Shown here: positions 1 through 8,086 of the stretch, one piece after another | How positions within the stretch are numbered: position 1 is the first letter of the stretch | Layout: each line of letters starts with the position of its first letter | Origin: JBBQXY01 sp051004815 | GTDB lineage: Bacteria > Chloroflexota > Ktedonobacteria > Ktedonobacterales > Ktedonobacteraceae | NCBI GenBank assembly: GCA_051004815.1 | Contig: JBPCJY010000174.1 | Location: 1 to 39,191 of the forward strand | Length of the DNA: 39,191 nt | Direction of reading: 5' to 3' | Notes under the pieces: model-generated | The model's input: the letters and a program-made list of their open reading frames with translations, nothing else | Told to the model about the DNA's origin: nothing | The model's database searches: none | Translations under genes and position numbers: made by a program

Positions 1-1
1 C

Positions 2-499
2 AAGGTGTTCGCAGGCATGGGCTGGCTGACGGAGAAGTTCCTCTCTGATGTTGACCCGTCTGTGAATGTGTTTATGGATGCGGTGATCCAGATCCAGATG
101 CCGACCTGGCATCAAGGCCGCGTGGCCTTGGTCGGTGATGCCTGCGATTGCCCCACGCTGCTTTCCGGGCAGGGAGCCTCCCTGGCGATGGGAGGAGCTT
201 ATCTGTTAGCCAAAGCGCTGCACGACACCGCCGATTACCAGGAAGCATTCCGGCGCTACGAACAGCAGATGTCTGCCTACGTGCTGGAGCAGCAAAAGAG
301 TGGGCGCAGTTTTGCCAAATCCTTTCTGCCTGGCAGTCCCCTGGGCCTCTTTGTCCAACAAGCGATGATGAAAGTGCTCTTGCGCGAGGCGTTTGGTGGC
401 CTGCTGCGCCGCCAGTTATTTGCACCGAGCATCTTGCCTGCGTCAGATGCCAAACCAGAGCCGCTGGGAGAATCGCCCGAAAGGCTTCCGCACCGCTGA
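2..499 (+). CDS. FAD-dependent monooxygenase, C-terminal part (partial at left edge)
   Basis: The reading frame is open to the first base, so the gene starts before the window and only about 165 C-terminal residues are seen. The segment GRVALVGDACDCPTLLSGQG matches the conserved GD motif of PHBH-fold FAD monooxygenases, in which the aspartate contacts the ribityl/pyrophosphate part of FAD. It is followed by the usual alanine-rich helix (ASLAMGGAYLLAKAL) and a helical C-terminus. The family hydroxylates or oxidises small aromatic, polyketide or antibiotic substrates with NAD(P)H; the substrate cannot be told from this end. An in-frame GTG at base 5 is not a real start because the motif order shows most of the protein is missing. 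A cupin-like remnant follows immediately, and then IS debris, so no operon context survives. Confidence 0.8.
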   Translation, partial: KVFAGMGWLTEKFLSDVDPSVNVFMDAVIQIQMPTWHQGRVALVGDACDCPTLLSGQGASLAMGGAYLLAKALHDTADYQEAFRRYEQQMSAYVLEQQKSGRSFAKSFLPGSPLGLFVQQAMMKVLLREAFGGLLRRQLFAPSILPASDAKPEPLGESPERLPHR

Positions 500-593
500 T
501 CCTTTCATCCTGGAGAGCACCTTCCTGGCCAAAGGTGGCCCGGCACGCCACCTCCATTATGACCAGGATGAATGGTTCTACTGTCCGCTTCAA
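495..593 (+). pseudogene. cupin-like protein remnant
   Basis: In the third plus frame, directly after the monooxygenase stop, the translation reads LESTFLAKGGPARHLHYDQD followed by EWFY. This is the typical first cupin motif (G-G-P-x-x-H-x-H-x-x-x-D/E-E-W-F-Y), with the two metal-binding histidines and the acidic residue in place. There is no start codon in context, and after the EWFY the frame loses all resemblance to a cupin (no glycine-rich turn, no second motif). I read it as a short internal fragment of a cupin gene left by a deletion. Only about 33 residues support the call. Confidence 0.45.
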
Positions 594-785
594 ACCCCTC
601 TTTTCCTCCGACTCTGCACTGGTCTGTCCTCCAAGGCCGCATCGTCGCTCACCAGCTCTGAAGCGGGAGAAGAACTTGGCGTCCGTTAGAGAGAAAGAGG
701 AAGATGTTTCATGAGGCAACCAGGGGGAGGAGTCTGTCGCCTCCGCACACGGATCGCCTGCTGCACGTCTCCAGAGGAGGGGAGC

Positions 786-945
786 GTGGAAAAGTCATTG
801 AGGTATCAAGCACGACGCGCATTGCTCCACCAGGCCGTACCTCAGTACCGTGAGGCATCGCCGCCACAGAAACGGACGCAGCTGGATGCCTTTGTAGCAG
901 CGACTGGATACCATCGTACTTACGCCAGGTGGCTGCTCAACTTTG
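786..945 (+). pseudogene. truncated transposase, ISNCY-like N-terminal fragment
   Basis: A GTG start with a strong purine-rich ribosome binding site (AGAGGAGGGGAG at about 772-783) opens a frame of about 52 meaningful residues. It contains QKRTQLDAFVAATGYHRTYA followed by RWLLN. This resembles the N-terminal helix-turn-helix of ISNCY-type transposases (pattern K-x-x-x-L-D-E-F-x-x-x-T-G-Y-x-R-K-Y-A-x-x-L-L). The similarity stops abruptly at the LLN. The following in-frame codons to 1001 are the antisense of the neighbouring IS6-like remnant and are not genuine. The catalytic DDE domain is absent, so the fragment is inactive. Confidence 0.55.
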
Positions 946-1313
946 AGTTCGTTGAATGCTTTGGTATAGGCGGCATTTTTGTCCACGTTGATTACCCGTG
1001 ACTCACTGGTATGAGAAGCGGCGAGCGTCTTGAGAATGAAGGGGCAAATCGTGCTTCCCAGTCCCAGACTGCCTCATGGGTGAACTCGAAGCCGCGCTCC
1101 TGCAAACATCTTGGGAAGACTCAACTTGTATCACAGCCGCCAAAGAACGACGAGGAGAACAATATCGTTGGGGTATTCCAGAAAGTTGAAAGGCGTGCCG
1201 TTGCGTTCGTTGAAAGTGCGTCGACAATCTGAGTAACAGAACATTCGATAGCAAAGCCTGGTTTTCTTGGTTCGTTCTTTGGTGACGCTTGAAGCACAGT
1301 ATGGGCAGTTCAT
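942..1313 (-). pseudogene. degenerate IS6-like transposase remnant
   Basis: From the ATG at 1313 the minus strand encodes a zinc-ribbon start (MNCPYCASS, then C-x-x-D-C-R-R-T-F-N-E-R) and FLEYPNDIVLLVVLWRL, typical of IS6-family DDE transposases found in Chloroflexota and archaea. The frame then stops at 1131. In a shifted frame the protein continues as LQERGFEFTHEAVWDWEARF at about 1095-1040. After another shift and a large internal deletion it gives RVINVDKNAAYTKAFNELKV, which is the conserved region late in the catalytic domain. At about 942 it runs into the oppositely oriented ISNCY-like fragment. At least two frameshifts and a deletion make it a dead element. Confidence 0.65.
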
Positions 1314-1520
1314 GTTCCCTCTTCATGAAGAAGTTCTCAATGACCTTCAGCCTACCATAGGAAGGATCTCTCCACTGGGCCTTGCTCTCGGTTCTGACGC
1401 TTCCGCATTGGTCGATAGATACTCCCAGCAGCCGTTTGCTGTGCTCGGATGATTGGTTTGAAGCAAGCCGGGCCTTGACTTGCCCGGACAATGCCGTACA
1501 CTCTTTAGAAAGGAGTAGCG

Positions 1521-2390
1521 ATGACAACCCAATCTGTCGATACACATCCGGAAGCCGAGCGGCTCATGATCGATGTAATCCGTAAGGCCCCCGTGAGCAA
1601 ACGGTTTCGGCTCGTGCAGTCATTGACCCAGAGCGTTCTCTGGTCAAGTATCCATGCGTGGCAGGAAAGCCATCAGGAGGTCAGTGAGCAAGAGGCGGCC
1701 ATTTGCTCTGTCTCGTGCGCCTATGGAACCACCCTTGCTCAACGGGTGCAGGCAGCATTAGAGATGCGTGAGCAGTGGCACGTTCAGCCTGCTGACCTTG
1801 TCACGAGTATGCTTTCTGTGCTGCGGGTATTCGACGAACTGCACGCACCCTCCTATCTTGGAGGCTCGATTGCCAGCTCCCTGCACGGTATGCAGCAGAT
1901 GGCCCAGGATATTGACCTGGTCGTCGATCTCTCTGTACATATGCTTCCTGCGTTAGTGGCATTGCTTGAGCAACACTATGTTCTTGATACGGTTGAGGCC
2001 CGGCGAGCGGTGCGAGAGCGCACATCGTTTCCTTTGATCCACCTGGACTCGCTGATGAAGGTCGATGTGATCTTGCCGCAAGCGGATGGTTTCGATACAG
2101 CTATGCGTCAGCAAGTTGCTCGATACACGCTTGATGAGCGATATCCTCCTTTCCAGGTCGCCTCGGCTTGTGAAATGATCCTGTTCAAGTTGCAGCGCTA
2201 CCAGCGCGATGAACGCTCACGCACCGATGGAATGCGAGACGATGCCGGATGGAACGACATTGTGGGCATGCTCAAAGTGCAGGGACCGGATCTCGACCTG
2301 GTGTTCCTCGAGCGGTGGGCCGAGACACTCGACATCATCGATACGTGGCAACGAGCACTTGTGGATGCCGGGCTGACAATGCTTGAATGA
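1521..2390 (+). CDS. nucleotidyltransferase-fold protein with N-terminal helical domain
   Basis: 289 residues, starting at an ATG with a good ribosome binding site (AAAGGAG). Residues about 1-70 form a small helical domain (RFRLVQSLTQSVLWSSIHAW) of a type seen in short cyanobacterial and Chloroflexota hypothetical proteins. Residues about 105-285 look like the nucleotidyltransferase fold of AbiEii/DUF6036-type proteins: YLGGSIASSLHGMQQMAQDI followed by DLVVDL (the GS...D-x-D-x-V signature) and, later, the third strand KVDVILP. A helical tail has a conserved EMILFKLQRYQ and WNDIVGMLK. It may act as a toxin-like or housekeeping NTase; no antitoxin gene is adjacent. A likely terminator follows at 2422-2456. 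The related but broken reading frame just downstream suggests a past local duplication. Function is not known. Confidence 0.75.
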   Translation: MTTQSVDTHPEAERLMIDVIRKAPVSKRFRLVQSLTQSVLWSSIHAWQESHQEVSEQEAAICSVSCAYGTTLAQRVQAALEMREQWHVQPADLVTSMLSVLRVFDELHAPSYLGGSIASSLHGMQQMAQDIDLVVDLSVHMLPALVALLEQHYVLDTVEARRAVRERTSFPLIHLDSLMKVDVILPQADGFDTAMRQQVARYTLDERYPPFQVASACEMILFKLQRYQRDERSRTDGMRDDAGWNDIVGMLKVQGPDLDLVFLERWAETLDIIDTWQRALVDAGLTMLE

Positions 2391-2421
2391 AACAAAGCTC
2401 GGCAAGTGCGTAGAACTGGGA

Positions 2422-2456
2422 AGCCAGGTGAATCCCTGGTTCTTTTTCTTTCTTTT
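2422..2456 (+). terminator. probable intrinsic terminator after the NTase gene
   Basis: CCAGG (2424-2428) and CCTGG (2435-2439) can pair, extended by a G-T and an A-T pair, around a six-base loop. They are followed at once by a T-rich run of about 17 bases (2440-2456). It sits 32 bp after the stop codon of the nucleotidyltransferase gene and before the start of its broken relative, so it separates the two transcription units. Confidence 0.5.
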
Positions 2457-2497
2457 GATGGTAAGAGCTGCGTTGTAGAGAAGGGAAGAGTTCGTCA

Positions 2498-2865
2498 ATG
2501 TCTCTGTATCATGATGTCATGGAGGCGCTCACCCCGCTGGTCGAAGCGTTCGATCAGCTTGGCATCGCGTACTATATCGGCGACTCGGTATCCAGCTCGC
2601 TTCACGGCATGGCTCGACAATCACAAGACGTTGATGTGATCGCCGACATAAGACCTGATCAAGTGCGCTCTCTCGTCCAGGCGTTGCAGAGTGACTAGTA
2701 TCTCGACGAGCAAGCCTGGCAGGCCGCGATCCAACATGGTACGCTCTACAACGTGATCCACCTGAACACCATGCTGAAGATAGATCTGATTCCGCTCAAA
2801 CGGCGCGCGTTTACGAGGGAAGAAGCGCATCGTGCCCAACCCCATCTCTTAGAGGCAGGCACACG
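2498..2865 (+). pseudogene. second nucleotidyltransferase-fold gene, broken by an in-frame stop and truncated
   Basis: The frame starts MSLYHDVMEALTPLVEAFDQ and continues with the same NTase signature as the upstream gene (YYIGDSVSSSLHGMARQSQD, then VDVIADI). At 2696-2698 an amber TAG interrupts it, but the same frame continues with recognisable family sequence: YLDEQAWQAAIQHGTLYNVI, HLNTMLKIDLIPLKRRAF and REEAHRAQPHLL. In related proteins the stop position normally holds an aromatic residue, so a single base change explains the stop. The expected C-terminal helical part is missing because the sequence passes into the phospholipase D-like fragment near 2862. It lacks the N-terminal helical domain of its neighbour, so it is a relative rather than an exact copy. 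Confidence 0.75.
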
Positions 2866-3638
2866 CCCCCCCTGCTCCGATTGTGGGTGGTCCGCACATT
2901 GTGCAGACGCTCCGCACCTTTCCGCAAAATGCTACTGCCGCGTTCAGCCTTGTACCCTGGCACTACGATTTTGCCCCTAATGGAGAGTTTGGATTGCGCA
3001 AGGCGTACTTAAAGGCAATAGGCAATGCTCGGGATTTCATCTATATAGAAGACCAGTATATGATCTCCGCCGAAGTTAGTAGTGCCATCGCTGCCGCGAT
3101 GAAGCGTTCAACTCATTTGGTAGTGATCTTAACAACAGCCCCAGCTCCCGATTCGCCCAAAAAGTTTATTAATGATGCGTTCGACTTTCATCAGACCGCC
3201 TTTATCAATCAACTCCTTGCGGTCGATAAAAGCCGAGTGGGGCTATACGACCTGGCGAATGTTGCAAACCCCCGTACCGCTATCTATTGTCATGCCAAAA
3301 TCTGCGTTATAGATGATATTTGGGCCATCATCGGCTCCTGCAATATGAGCCAACGCAGCTTTACGAATGATGCAGAGATCAGCATTGCTATATTAGACGA
3401 AACAATAGAGCATAATCGACGCAAGTTTGCGCGAGACCTTCGTATCGCACTTTGGAAGGAACATTTAGGGCTAACGCCAGCAGAGGTACCATTAATTGAT
3501 GATGCAGTGATTGGCGCGGCAGAGTGGAGCAAGAGAGCTGGCAAACCGCCGGCCCACGCCCGCGAACATCACCGACCAGCCGGTTCAGAAAGTTCTCTCT
3601 GGAACAGTGAAATAGACCCATTGGGTCCTCATGACTAA
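2862..3638 (+). pseudogene. phospholipase D-like protein, C-terminal half
   Basis: The frame first resembles the family at HAPPAPIVGGPHIVQTLRTF and can be read from a GTG at 2883. It contains FIYIEDQYMIS, which usually opens the second PLDc domain, and one HKD motif: HAKICVIDD (H-x-K-x-x-x-x-D) followed by IIGSCNMSQRSF. Active PLD-superfamily phosphodiesterases normally need two HKD motifs in one chain or a homodimer. Here the first half is absent, so the piece is most simply a 5' truncated gene, though a dimer of single-HKD chains is possible. The last 35 or so residues (PPAHAREHHRPAGSESS and onward) do not look like PLD and probably mark another junction. It ends two bases before the first ATG of the baseplate locus. 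Confidence 0.7.
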
Positions 3639-3646
3639 GGATGGGA

Positions 3647-4645
3647 ATGATGCTCACACCCGCCTATAAACTGACCATTGGCAATAAAGTCATCAATACG
3701 ACTGATAAGCCGCAGGCTAGCACGGTCGTTGAGTTGGTGGTGACGCTGGATATGGACACGCCAGCCGATAGCTTTATGCTGGTCATGGGCCAGGTAGGAG
3801 GGGTGAAACCTAAACGCGACGACGTGGTGAAATTGGAGCTGGGCTATGCCGACAATGGTGGTTTGACACAGGTCATGGTCGCGACGGTCGTTACGGTCGA
3901 GCCAAATCTGACAACCACGCGGGTCATTGGCTATAGCGGGGCCTCGGCAATCTTGCGTACCTACGTGGAGCAGACATACGAAGGAAAAACGGCTGGTGCC
4001 ATTGTACGCGACCTGGCAAGCCAGGCGAAAGTAGATGTAGCCACCGCCGACGATGGCATTACCTTTCCAGCTTACGTCATTGATGGTCGGCGTGGTGTAT
4101 ACCATCATATGCTGGACCTTGCGACACTCTCTGGCTTTGATTTGTACGTCAATGCAGATGGCAAGCTGGTGTTCGAGCAGTTTAGCAACGGAAAGACCGT
4201 CCATATCTTTGAGTACGCTAAGCATATCGTCGGACTGGATGTCGTGCAAACGCCACCTTACGCCGGTATGGTACAGACGTGGGGCGAGAGTCCTGGGAGC
4301 GGTCATGGGGAGACTGCCTGGGCATGGTTGACGAAAGACTTTAGTAGCTCAAAGGGTACAGCCGGTTCAGGCGCGATCCTGCTGCTCGAAAGTTCGGCAT
4401 TGCGTACAGCGATGGCGGCCAGCACGGCGGCCAGTGCCGCGCTCACCACTATTCAGCGGCGCACTGTGCGCGGTCAACTTCGCGCTCTCGGTCAGCCAGA
4501 GATCATGTTAGGTGATGCCATCCAACTGAAAGGGCTACCCGATGATACGTTAAACAAGAATTTTCAGGTGCGCAGTATCACACACCGCATCACCAAACTG
4601 GGCGGGTTCACGACCGATATCGGTTTTCGCGCCATCCAGGTATAG
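3647..4645 (+). CDS. contractile injection system hub protein (gp27 / phage late-control D-like)
   Basis: About 332 residues. The protein matches the gp27-like half of VgrG: beta-rich N-terminus (MLTPAYKLTIGNKVINTTDK), the segment VELVVTLDMDTPADSFMLVM, ATVVTVEPNLTTTRVIGYSG, and the late part GQPEIMLGDAIQLKGLPDDT near the C-terminus. It would form the trimeric hub connecting the inner tube to the spike at the centre of the baseplate. ATG codons occur at 3641, 3647 and 3650; AAGG at 3637-3640 is best spaced for 3647 or 3650. It is the first gene of a plus-strand series running to 17509. Unlike VgrG or Afp8 it lacks the OB-fold/spike half, which is encoded by the next gene. Confidence 0.85.
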   Translation: MMLTPAYKLTIGNKVINTTDKPQASTVVELVVTLDMDTPADSFMLVMGQVGGVKPKRDDVVKLELGYADNGGLTQVMVATVVTVEPNLTTTRVIGYSGASAILRTYVEQTYEGKTAGAIVRDLASQAKVDVATADDGITFPAYVIDGRRGVYHHMLDLATLSGFDLYVNADGKLVFEQFSNGKTVHIFEYAKHIVGLDVVQTPPYAGMVQTWGESPGSGHGETAWAWLTKDFSSSKGTAGSGAILLLESSALRTAMAASTAASAALTTIQRRTVRGQLRALGQPEIMLGDAIQLKGLPDDTLNKNFQVRSITHRITKLGGFTTDIGFRAIQV

Positions 4646-4717
4646 ATAGGAAAACGCAATGGTTCCAAGAGGTATGAAGGTTCTATTGGTCAAGCCACTA
4701 ACAGGAGCGAGACAGGA

Positions 4718-5521
4718 ATGAGTACGATTGTCGATACAATTCAGGCCATCATACAGCAAGAGTTACGCCGTGTGCGCATCGCGGAGTTGGGCGTCGTCAT
4801 GGCGGTCTACTCGCACAGCGCGGCTAACGACGATGATAATTATGGCTGTGATGTGCAATTGAAGAATAGTAATCTGCTCCTCAAGCGCGTTCCCATTGCG
4901 ACCAATCACATCGGCACGGCGGCTATTCCCTACGTGGGCGACCTGGTATTGCTCAACTTCGATCAGGGCAATGTGAACCAACCTATCATTGTGGGACGGT
5001 TGTATAACGATACTGATCGTCCTCCACTGAACAATCCTTACGAAATCATTTCGCGCATTCCGCTCGCCGAGACCGACGAAAAAACTATTCGCTCTGCCAT
5101 TCGCAATATCCAATCCAACACGCCACCACGCGAGATTCTGGTTGAGATGCCGCCAAAAATTACCTTAAGCATCACCGATGGCACCGTACGTGCCACTGCC
5201 GGTAAGACGGAAATGAAGCTCGATCAACAGAGTCCTACAGGCGGGACGGTGACAGTCATCGCGGGGCGGACACAGATAACGATGAACCAGGACGGTGATG
5301 TGACCATCGAAGCTGTCGGCAGTATGAAGCTCAAAGCCATCGGCGATCTCTCCCTCGAAGGGCAGAATGTCACCATTAAAAGCCAAATGCAAATGGACAT
5401 TGAGGCAGGCACCCAGGCGACGCTCAAAGCAAACATAGGTGCGACGGTGAATGGCGGACTGGCGACGACTATCCAGGGAACGACGAATACTATCCAGGGG
5501 ATTACATCATTTTCAATGTGA
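4718..5521 (+). CDS. baseplate spike protein (gp5 / phage baseplate assembly protein V-like)
   Basis: 267 residues. Residues about 20-105 have the features of the gp5 OB-fold (RIAELGVVMAVYSHSA, then IPYVGDLVLLNFDQGNVNQP followed by IIVGRLYND, typical of VgrG/gpV domains). From about 145 to 262 the sequence turns into short alternating strands (ITLSITDGTVRATAGKTEMK, then VTVIAGRTQITMNQDGDVTI), which is the triple-stranded beta-helix of the membrane-piercing needle. The stop overlaps the ribosome binding region of the PAAR-like gene. With the preceding gene it makes up a split VgrG. No lysozyme domain of the phage T4 gp5 kind and no C-terminal effector extension is present. Confidence 0.85.
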   Translation: MSTIVDTIQAIIQQELRRVRIAELGVVMAVYSHSAANDDDNYGCDVQLKNSNLLLKRVPIATNHIGTAAIPYVGDLVLLNFDQGNVNQPIIVGRLYNDTDRPPLNNPYEIISRIPLAETDEKTIRSAIRNIQSNTPPREILVEMPPKITLSITDGTVRATAGKTEMKLDQQSPTGGTVTVIAGRTQITMNQDGDVTIEAVGSMKLKAIGDLSLEGQNVTIKSQMQMDIEAGTQATLKANIGATVNGGLATTIQGTTNTIQGITSFSM

Positions 5522-5532
5522 GGAGGGCTTTC

Positions 5533-5865
5533 ATGCCAGGACCACCTGTTACCATTGGTTGCACAGTTATCATTACTCCCGGTGCCACGGGTGCGCCCGA
5601 TACGGGAACAATTCTTGTGATTTTCCCACCGTTCATCACGGCCAATGGGATGCCACTGGCGACATCTGGCTCACTCTGCATGATGATTAACTCATTGTCG
5701 GGTGTACCCTATCCACTGGTCATTGGCCCGTTGGCAAGTAGCGGTGTGACTGTAGGTGGTCGCTCTCTCGTCAGAATGGGCGATTTTGTCCCCACACCGC
5801 CAGGTATTCTGAGCATTGTTGGCCCGCCAGCGGCAACGAATGTGATTGACCAGTGGCCACCGTAG
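5533..5865 (+). CDS. PAAR-like spike tip protein
   Basis: 110 residues, starting at the ATG at 5533 preceded by AGGAGGG at 5521-5527. It is glycine/proline rich with PAAR-like features: MPGPPVTIGCTVIITPGATG at the start, a central VIGPLASSGVTVGGRSLVRM, and GDFVPTPPGILSIVGPP near the end. The size, composition and position right after the gp5-like spike gene indicate the conical cap that sharpens the needle (equivalent of Afp10). Cysteines or histidines for a metal site are few, so metal binding is uncertain. No effector domain is attached. Confidence 0.65.
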   Translation: MPGPPVTIGCTVIITPGATGAPDTGTILVIFPPFITANGMPLATSGSLCMMINSLSGVPYPLVIGPLASSGVTVGGRSLVRMGDFVPTPPGILSIVGPPAATNVIDQWPP

Positions 5866-5888
5866 CCGCGTAAGAGAGGAGAAATTGT

Positions 5889-6392
5889 ATGGCGATACCA
5901 TTTGCACGCCTTGGCACTGACCTGCGTTTATTACACGATGTGACACAACAGAATAGCCGTAATGGAGGAAGCGACCTATCCACTATTACGCAGCCTGGGA
6001 GACAATCTACCGCACAGGCCGATCAACAATCCGCCCGTATCCTGGTGGACCTGGTCGACCTGGAAACGTTGAGTACGCAAGACAATCTCGCGCAAGCACT
6101 GCTGTTGCGCTTCCTGACGCCCGTGGGCGAGTTGCAACTGTTAGGTCATCCTGACTATGGCTCGCGTCTGTTTGAACTAATTGGAGAACTCAATAATGAT
6201 ACCAATCGGAACCGTGCCAAGTTGTATGTCCTGGAGGCCCTGGCGGCAGAGCCTCGTGTGCAGCAACCGCCGCTGCTGGTAAGTGTGACACAGAACCGGG
6301 CCAATCCCACGGAAATGGATATAGAGATTCATTTGAAACCAGTTGATAGTGACTCTGTGCTGAACCTGGTTTTTCCTTTCTTTTTGCAATAG
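5889..6392 (+). CDS. baseplate wedge protein, gp25-like
   Basis: 167 residues with a strong ribosome binding site (GAGAGGAG) before the ATG. The C-terminal half carries the gp25/W lysozyme-like signature: LLLRFLTPVGELQLLGHPDY followed by GSRLFELIGE (pattern T-P-x-G-E/S-x-x-x-x-P-D-Y-G-S-x-L), then NRAKLYVLEALAAEPRV. In contractile systems this small subunit sits in the baseplate wedge and nucleates sheath polymerisation. The N-terminal 80 residues, including TQQNSRNGGSDLSTI and a helical stretch, are longer than in the shortest homologues. It lies between the PAAR-like gene and the J-like gene, close to the order in antifeeding-prophage type loci. Confidence 0.88.
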   Translation: MAIPFARLGTDLRLLHDVTQQNSRNGGSDLSTITQPGRQSTAQADQQSARILVDLVDLETLSTQDNLAQALLLRFLTPVGELQLLGHPDYGSRLFELIGELNNDTNRNRAKLYVLEALAAEPRVQQPPLLVSVTQNRANPTEMDIEIHLKPVDSDSVLNLVFPFFLQ

Positions 6393-6404
6393 AGGTGTGG
6401 TCTT

Positions 6405-8063
6405 ATGAATCCAGATACAATAACGCTGATTGAACGTCCATATCAGGAAATCGTGGATGATATCCTGACGGCTATGGTCGGCGGAGTGGTTCGCGAGCCA
6501 ATCTTCTTTGATGTCAAGGAAGATCTTTACCCGCTTTCCACTTCTGCTACGACCGTCCGCGGCATCACGGGATCGATACTCGCGCCCGATGGACTGAGTA
6601 CCGTCCATTACGTGTTCCTCAAAGAGGTGGACTTCACCTTCGATGCTGGACATAACGCGGTGGTCTGGTTAAAGGGTGGGCAACAACCTGCGGATGAATC
6701 GACCTTCTACGTGGACTACTTTCGTCCCGATAGCACCTCTCCGTTGACAGATATCAACATTGGCAGCGTGACTCGCACGGTGAGCGAGGCCATTGGACGC
6801 GAGATCGCGACCGTCTACCAGCAGATTAACCAGGCCTATCGGTCGGGCTTCGTCGATACAGCGACTGGCCAGGCACTAGAACTGGTGGTCTCTATCCTGG
6901 GAATTCTGCGCAAGACGAAGAATTTCGCGACTGGTCTCGTCACCTTTTTCCGGGATCAGACGGTTGGTGATGGCAGCATTGCTATTCCAGAGGGAACGCT
7001 CCTCAGCACCACCAAAGGAGATGCCACCTTTGTGACAGACGAATTACGTATCTTGCAACGTGGGCAGGTGCGTGTTGACGTGCCGATTCGGGCCTCAGAT
7101 GCTTCAAAGGGCCAGGTTGGGATTGTTCCCGCAGGGGCGATCACCACTCTAGCGCAAGCGATGATTGGTATTAACCGTGTGACGAACTTTGACGCCACCA
7201 TCCTGGGCAATACCGATGAAACTGATGAGCAGTTGCGTGCGCGAGCGAAAGCAGTGTTACGCGGAACGGGGAAAGCAACATTAGCAGCACTTCTCGAAAT
7301 CATCCTCGAGGAAGGGGCGACGTTGACCGAAGTATGGGACCCCAATAGCGTCGCACCCAACAGCTCGTTTCCAGGGACGTTTGTTTTACAGCTTCAAGCT
7401 GAACCAGAGCAGTTTCTCAGCATACAATCCTCTGTAAATGAGACGCGTGCCGCCGGCGTGCAGGCCACCCTGGTCGCGAAATATGTCTACGTTACGCCAC
7501 GCCTGGTGCTGACAGTCGCTTCTTCTGGTCTCACGGCAGCAGGCCAGCTCAAATTGCTGAACCAGGTCATTGCTGCCATCCAGCAGTATGTCGATAGCTT
7601 AAAAGTCGGTGCTCTGGCCACAGGGGCAGCTATTGTTTCAGCCATTGTGAATGGCGGCATCAAAGAAATAACCAACGCGAACCAGATCAAGTTCGCGGAT
7701 GTGCTAGCCGCCCGCTCGGATATTAGTTCACCAGTTGCCGATGCGCTAGCTGGTTCACTGGTAGATGCCGTACTAAACGTCATTGCGAGTGCTTCTCTCG
7801 CCGACCCAACCACGCTCAGCCAGGTGCTTAGCAATCCGGCTGCCTTGCGTAAAGTGCTGAGCGACGCCATAGATAGCCATGTACCGCTTCCACCCACCAG
7901 TCAGCGCATACCAGATCGGGGTGCAGTGCAAAACCTGAACGGCCAACGTGCCAGCGATACAGATATCGAGTCAGGCCAGTTCCAGGTCAATCCGTCAGTG
8001 AATGGTGATAGCCAATGGCAGATTGTGCTGGAGATGGCACCAGACGATATTGCCTTGTCTTAG
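6405..8063 (+). CDS. baseplate J-like protein (gp6 / Afp11-like wedge)
   Basis: 552 residues, ATG preceded by AGAGGTG. Residues about 180-460 are a Baseplate_J domain: the entry FFRDQTVGDGSIAIPEGTLL, the positively conserved IPAG-type turn (GQVGIVPAGAITTLA), and the hallmark NTDETDEQLRARAK (G-x-D-E-E-T-D-E-x-L-R-x-R), followed by GTGKATLAALLEIILEEGAT. The protein builds the main ring of wedges around the hub. The region around 395-450 is alanine-rich and helical, and the C-terminal 60 residues are polar and probably flexible. It is co-directional and closely spaced with the gp25-like gene (12 bp) and the following giant gene (23 bp), so the three are likely cotranscribed. Confidence 0.9.
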   Translation: MNPDTITLIERPYQEIVDDILTAMVGGVVREPIFFDVKEDLYPLSTSATTVRGITGSILAPDGLSTVHYVFLKEVDFTFDAGHNAVVWLKGGQQPADESTFYVDYFRPDSTSPLTDINIGSVTRTVSEAIGREIATVYQQINQAYRSGFVDTATGQALELVVSILGILRKTKNFATGLVTFFRDQTVGDGSIAIPEGTLLSTTKGDATFVTDELRILQRGQVRVDVPIRASDASKGQVGIVPAGAITTLAQAMIGINRVTNFDATILGNTDETDEQLRARAKAVLRGTGKATLAALLEIILEEGATLTEVWDPNSVAPNSSFPGTFVLQLQAEPEQFLSIQSSVNETRAAGVQATLVAKYVYVTPRLVLTVASSGLTAAGQLKLLNQVIAAIQQYVDSLKVGALATGAAIVSAIVNGGIKEITNANQIKFADVLAARSDISSPVADALAGSLVDAVLNVIASASLADPTTLSQVLSNPAALRKVLSDAIDSHVPLPPTSQRIPDRGAVQNLNGQRASDTDIESGQFQVNPSVNGDSQWQIVLEMAPDDIALS

Positions 8064-8086
8064 TGGAGAAGAGTGAGTGAGGAATC

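Noticed and set aside
72..719. 215-aa minus-strand frame across the monooxygenase end
   Set aside because: It is antisense to the monooxygenase and cupin-like remnants, which have recognisable motifs; its own translation is arginine/alanine-rich without any family resemblance.
1003..1545. 180-aa minus-strand frame
   Set aside because: Out of frame with the recognisable IS6-like pieces on the same strand; serine/arginine-rich translation typical of a shadow.
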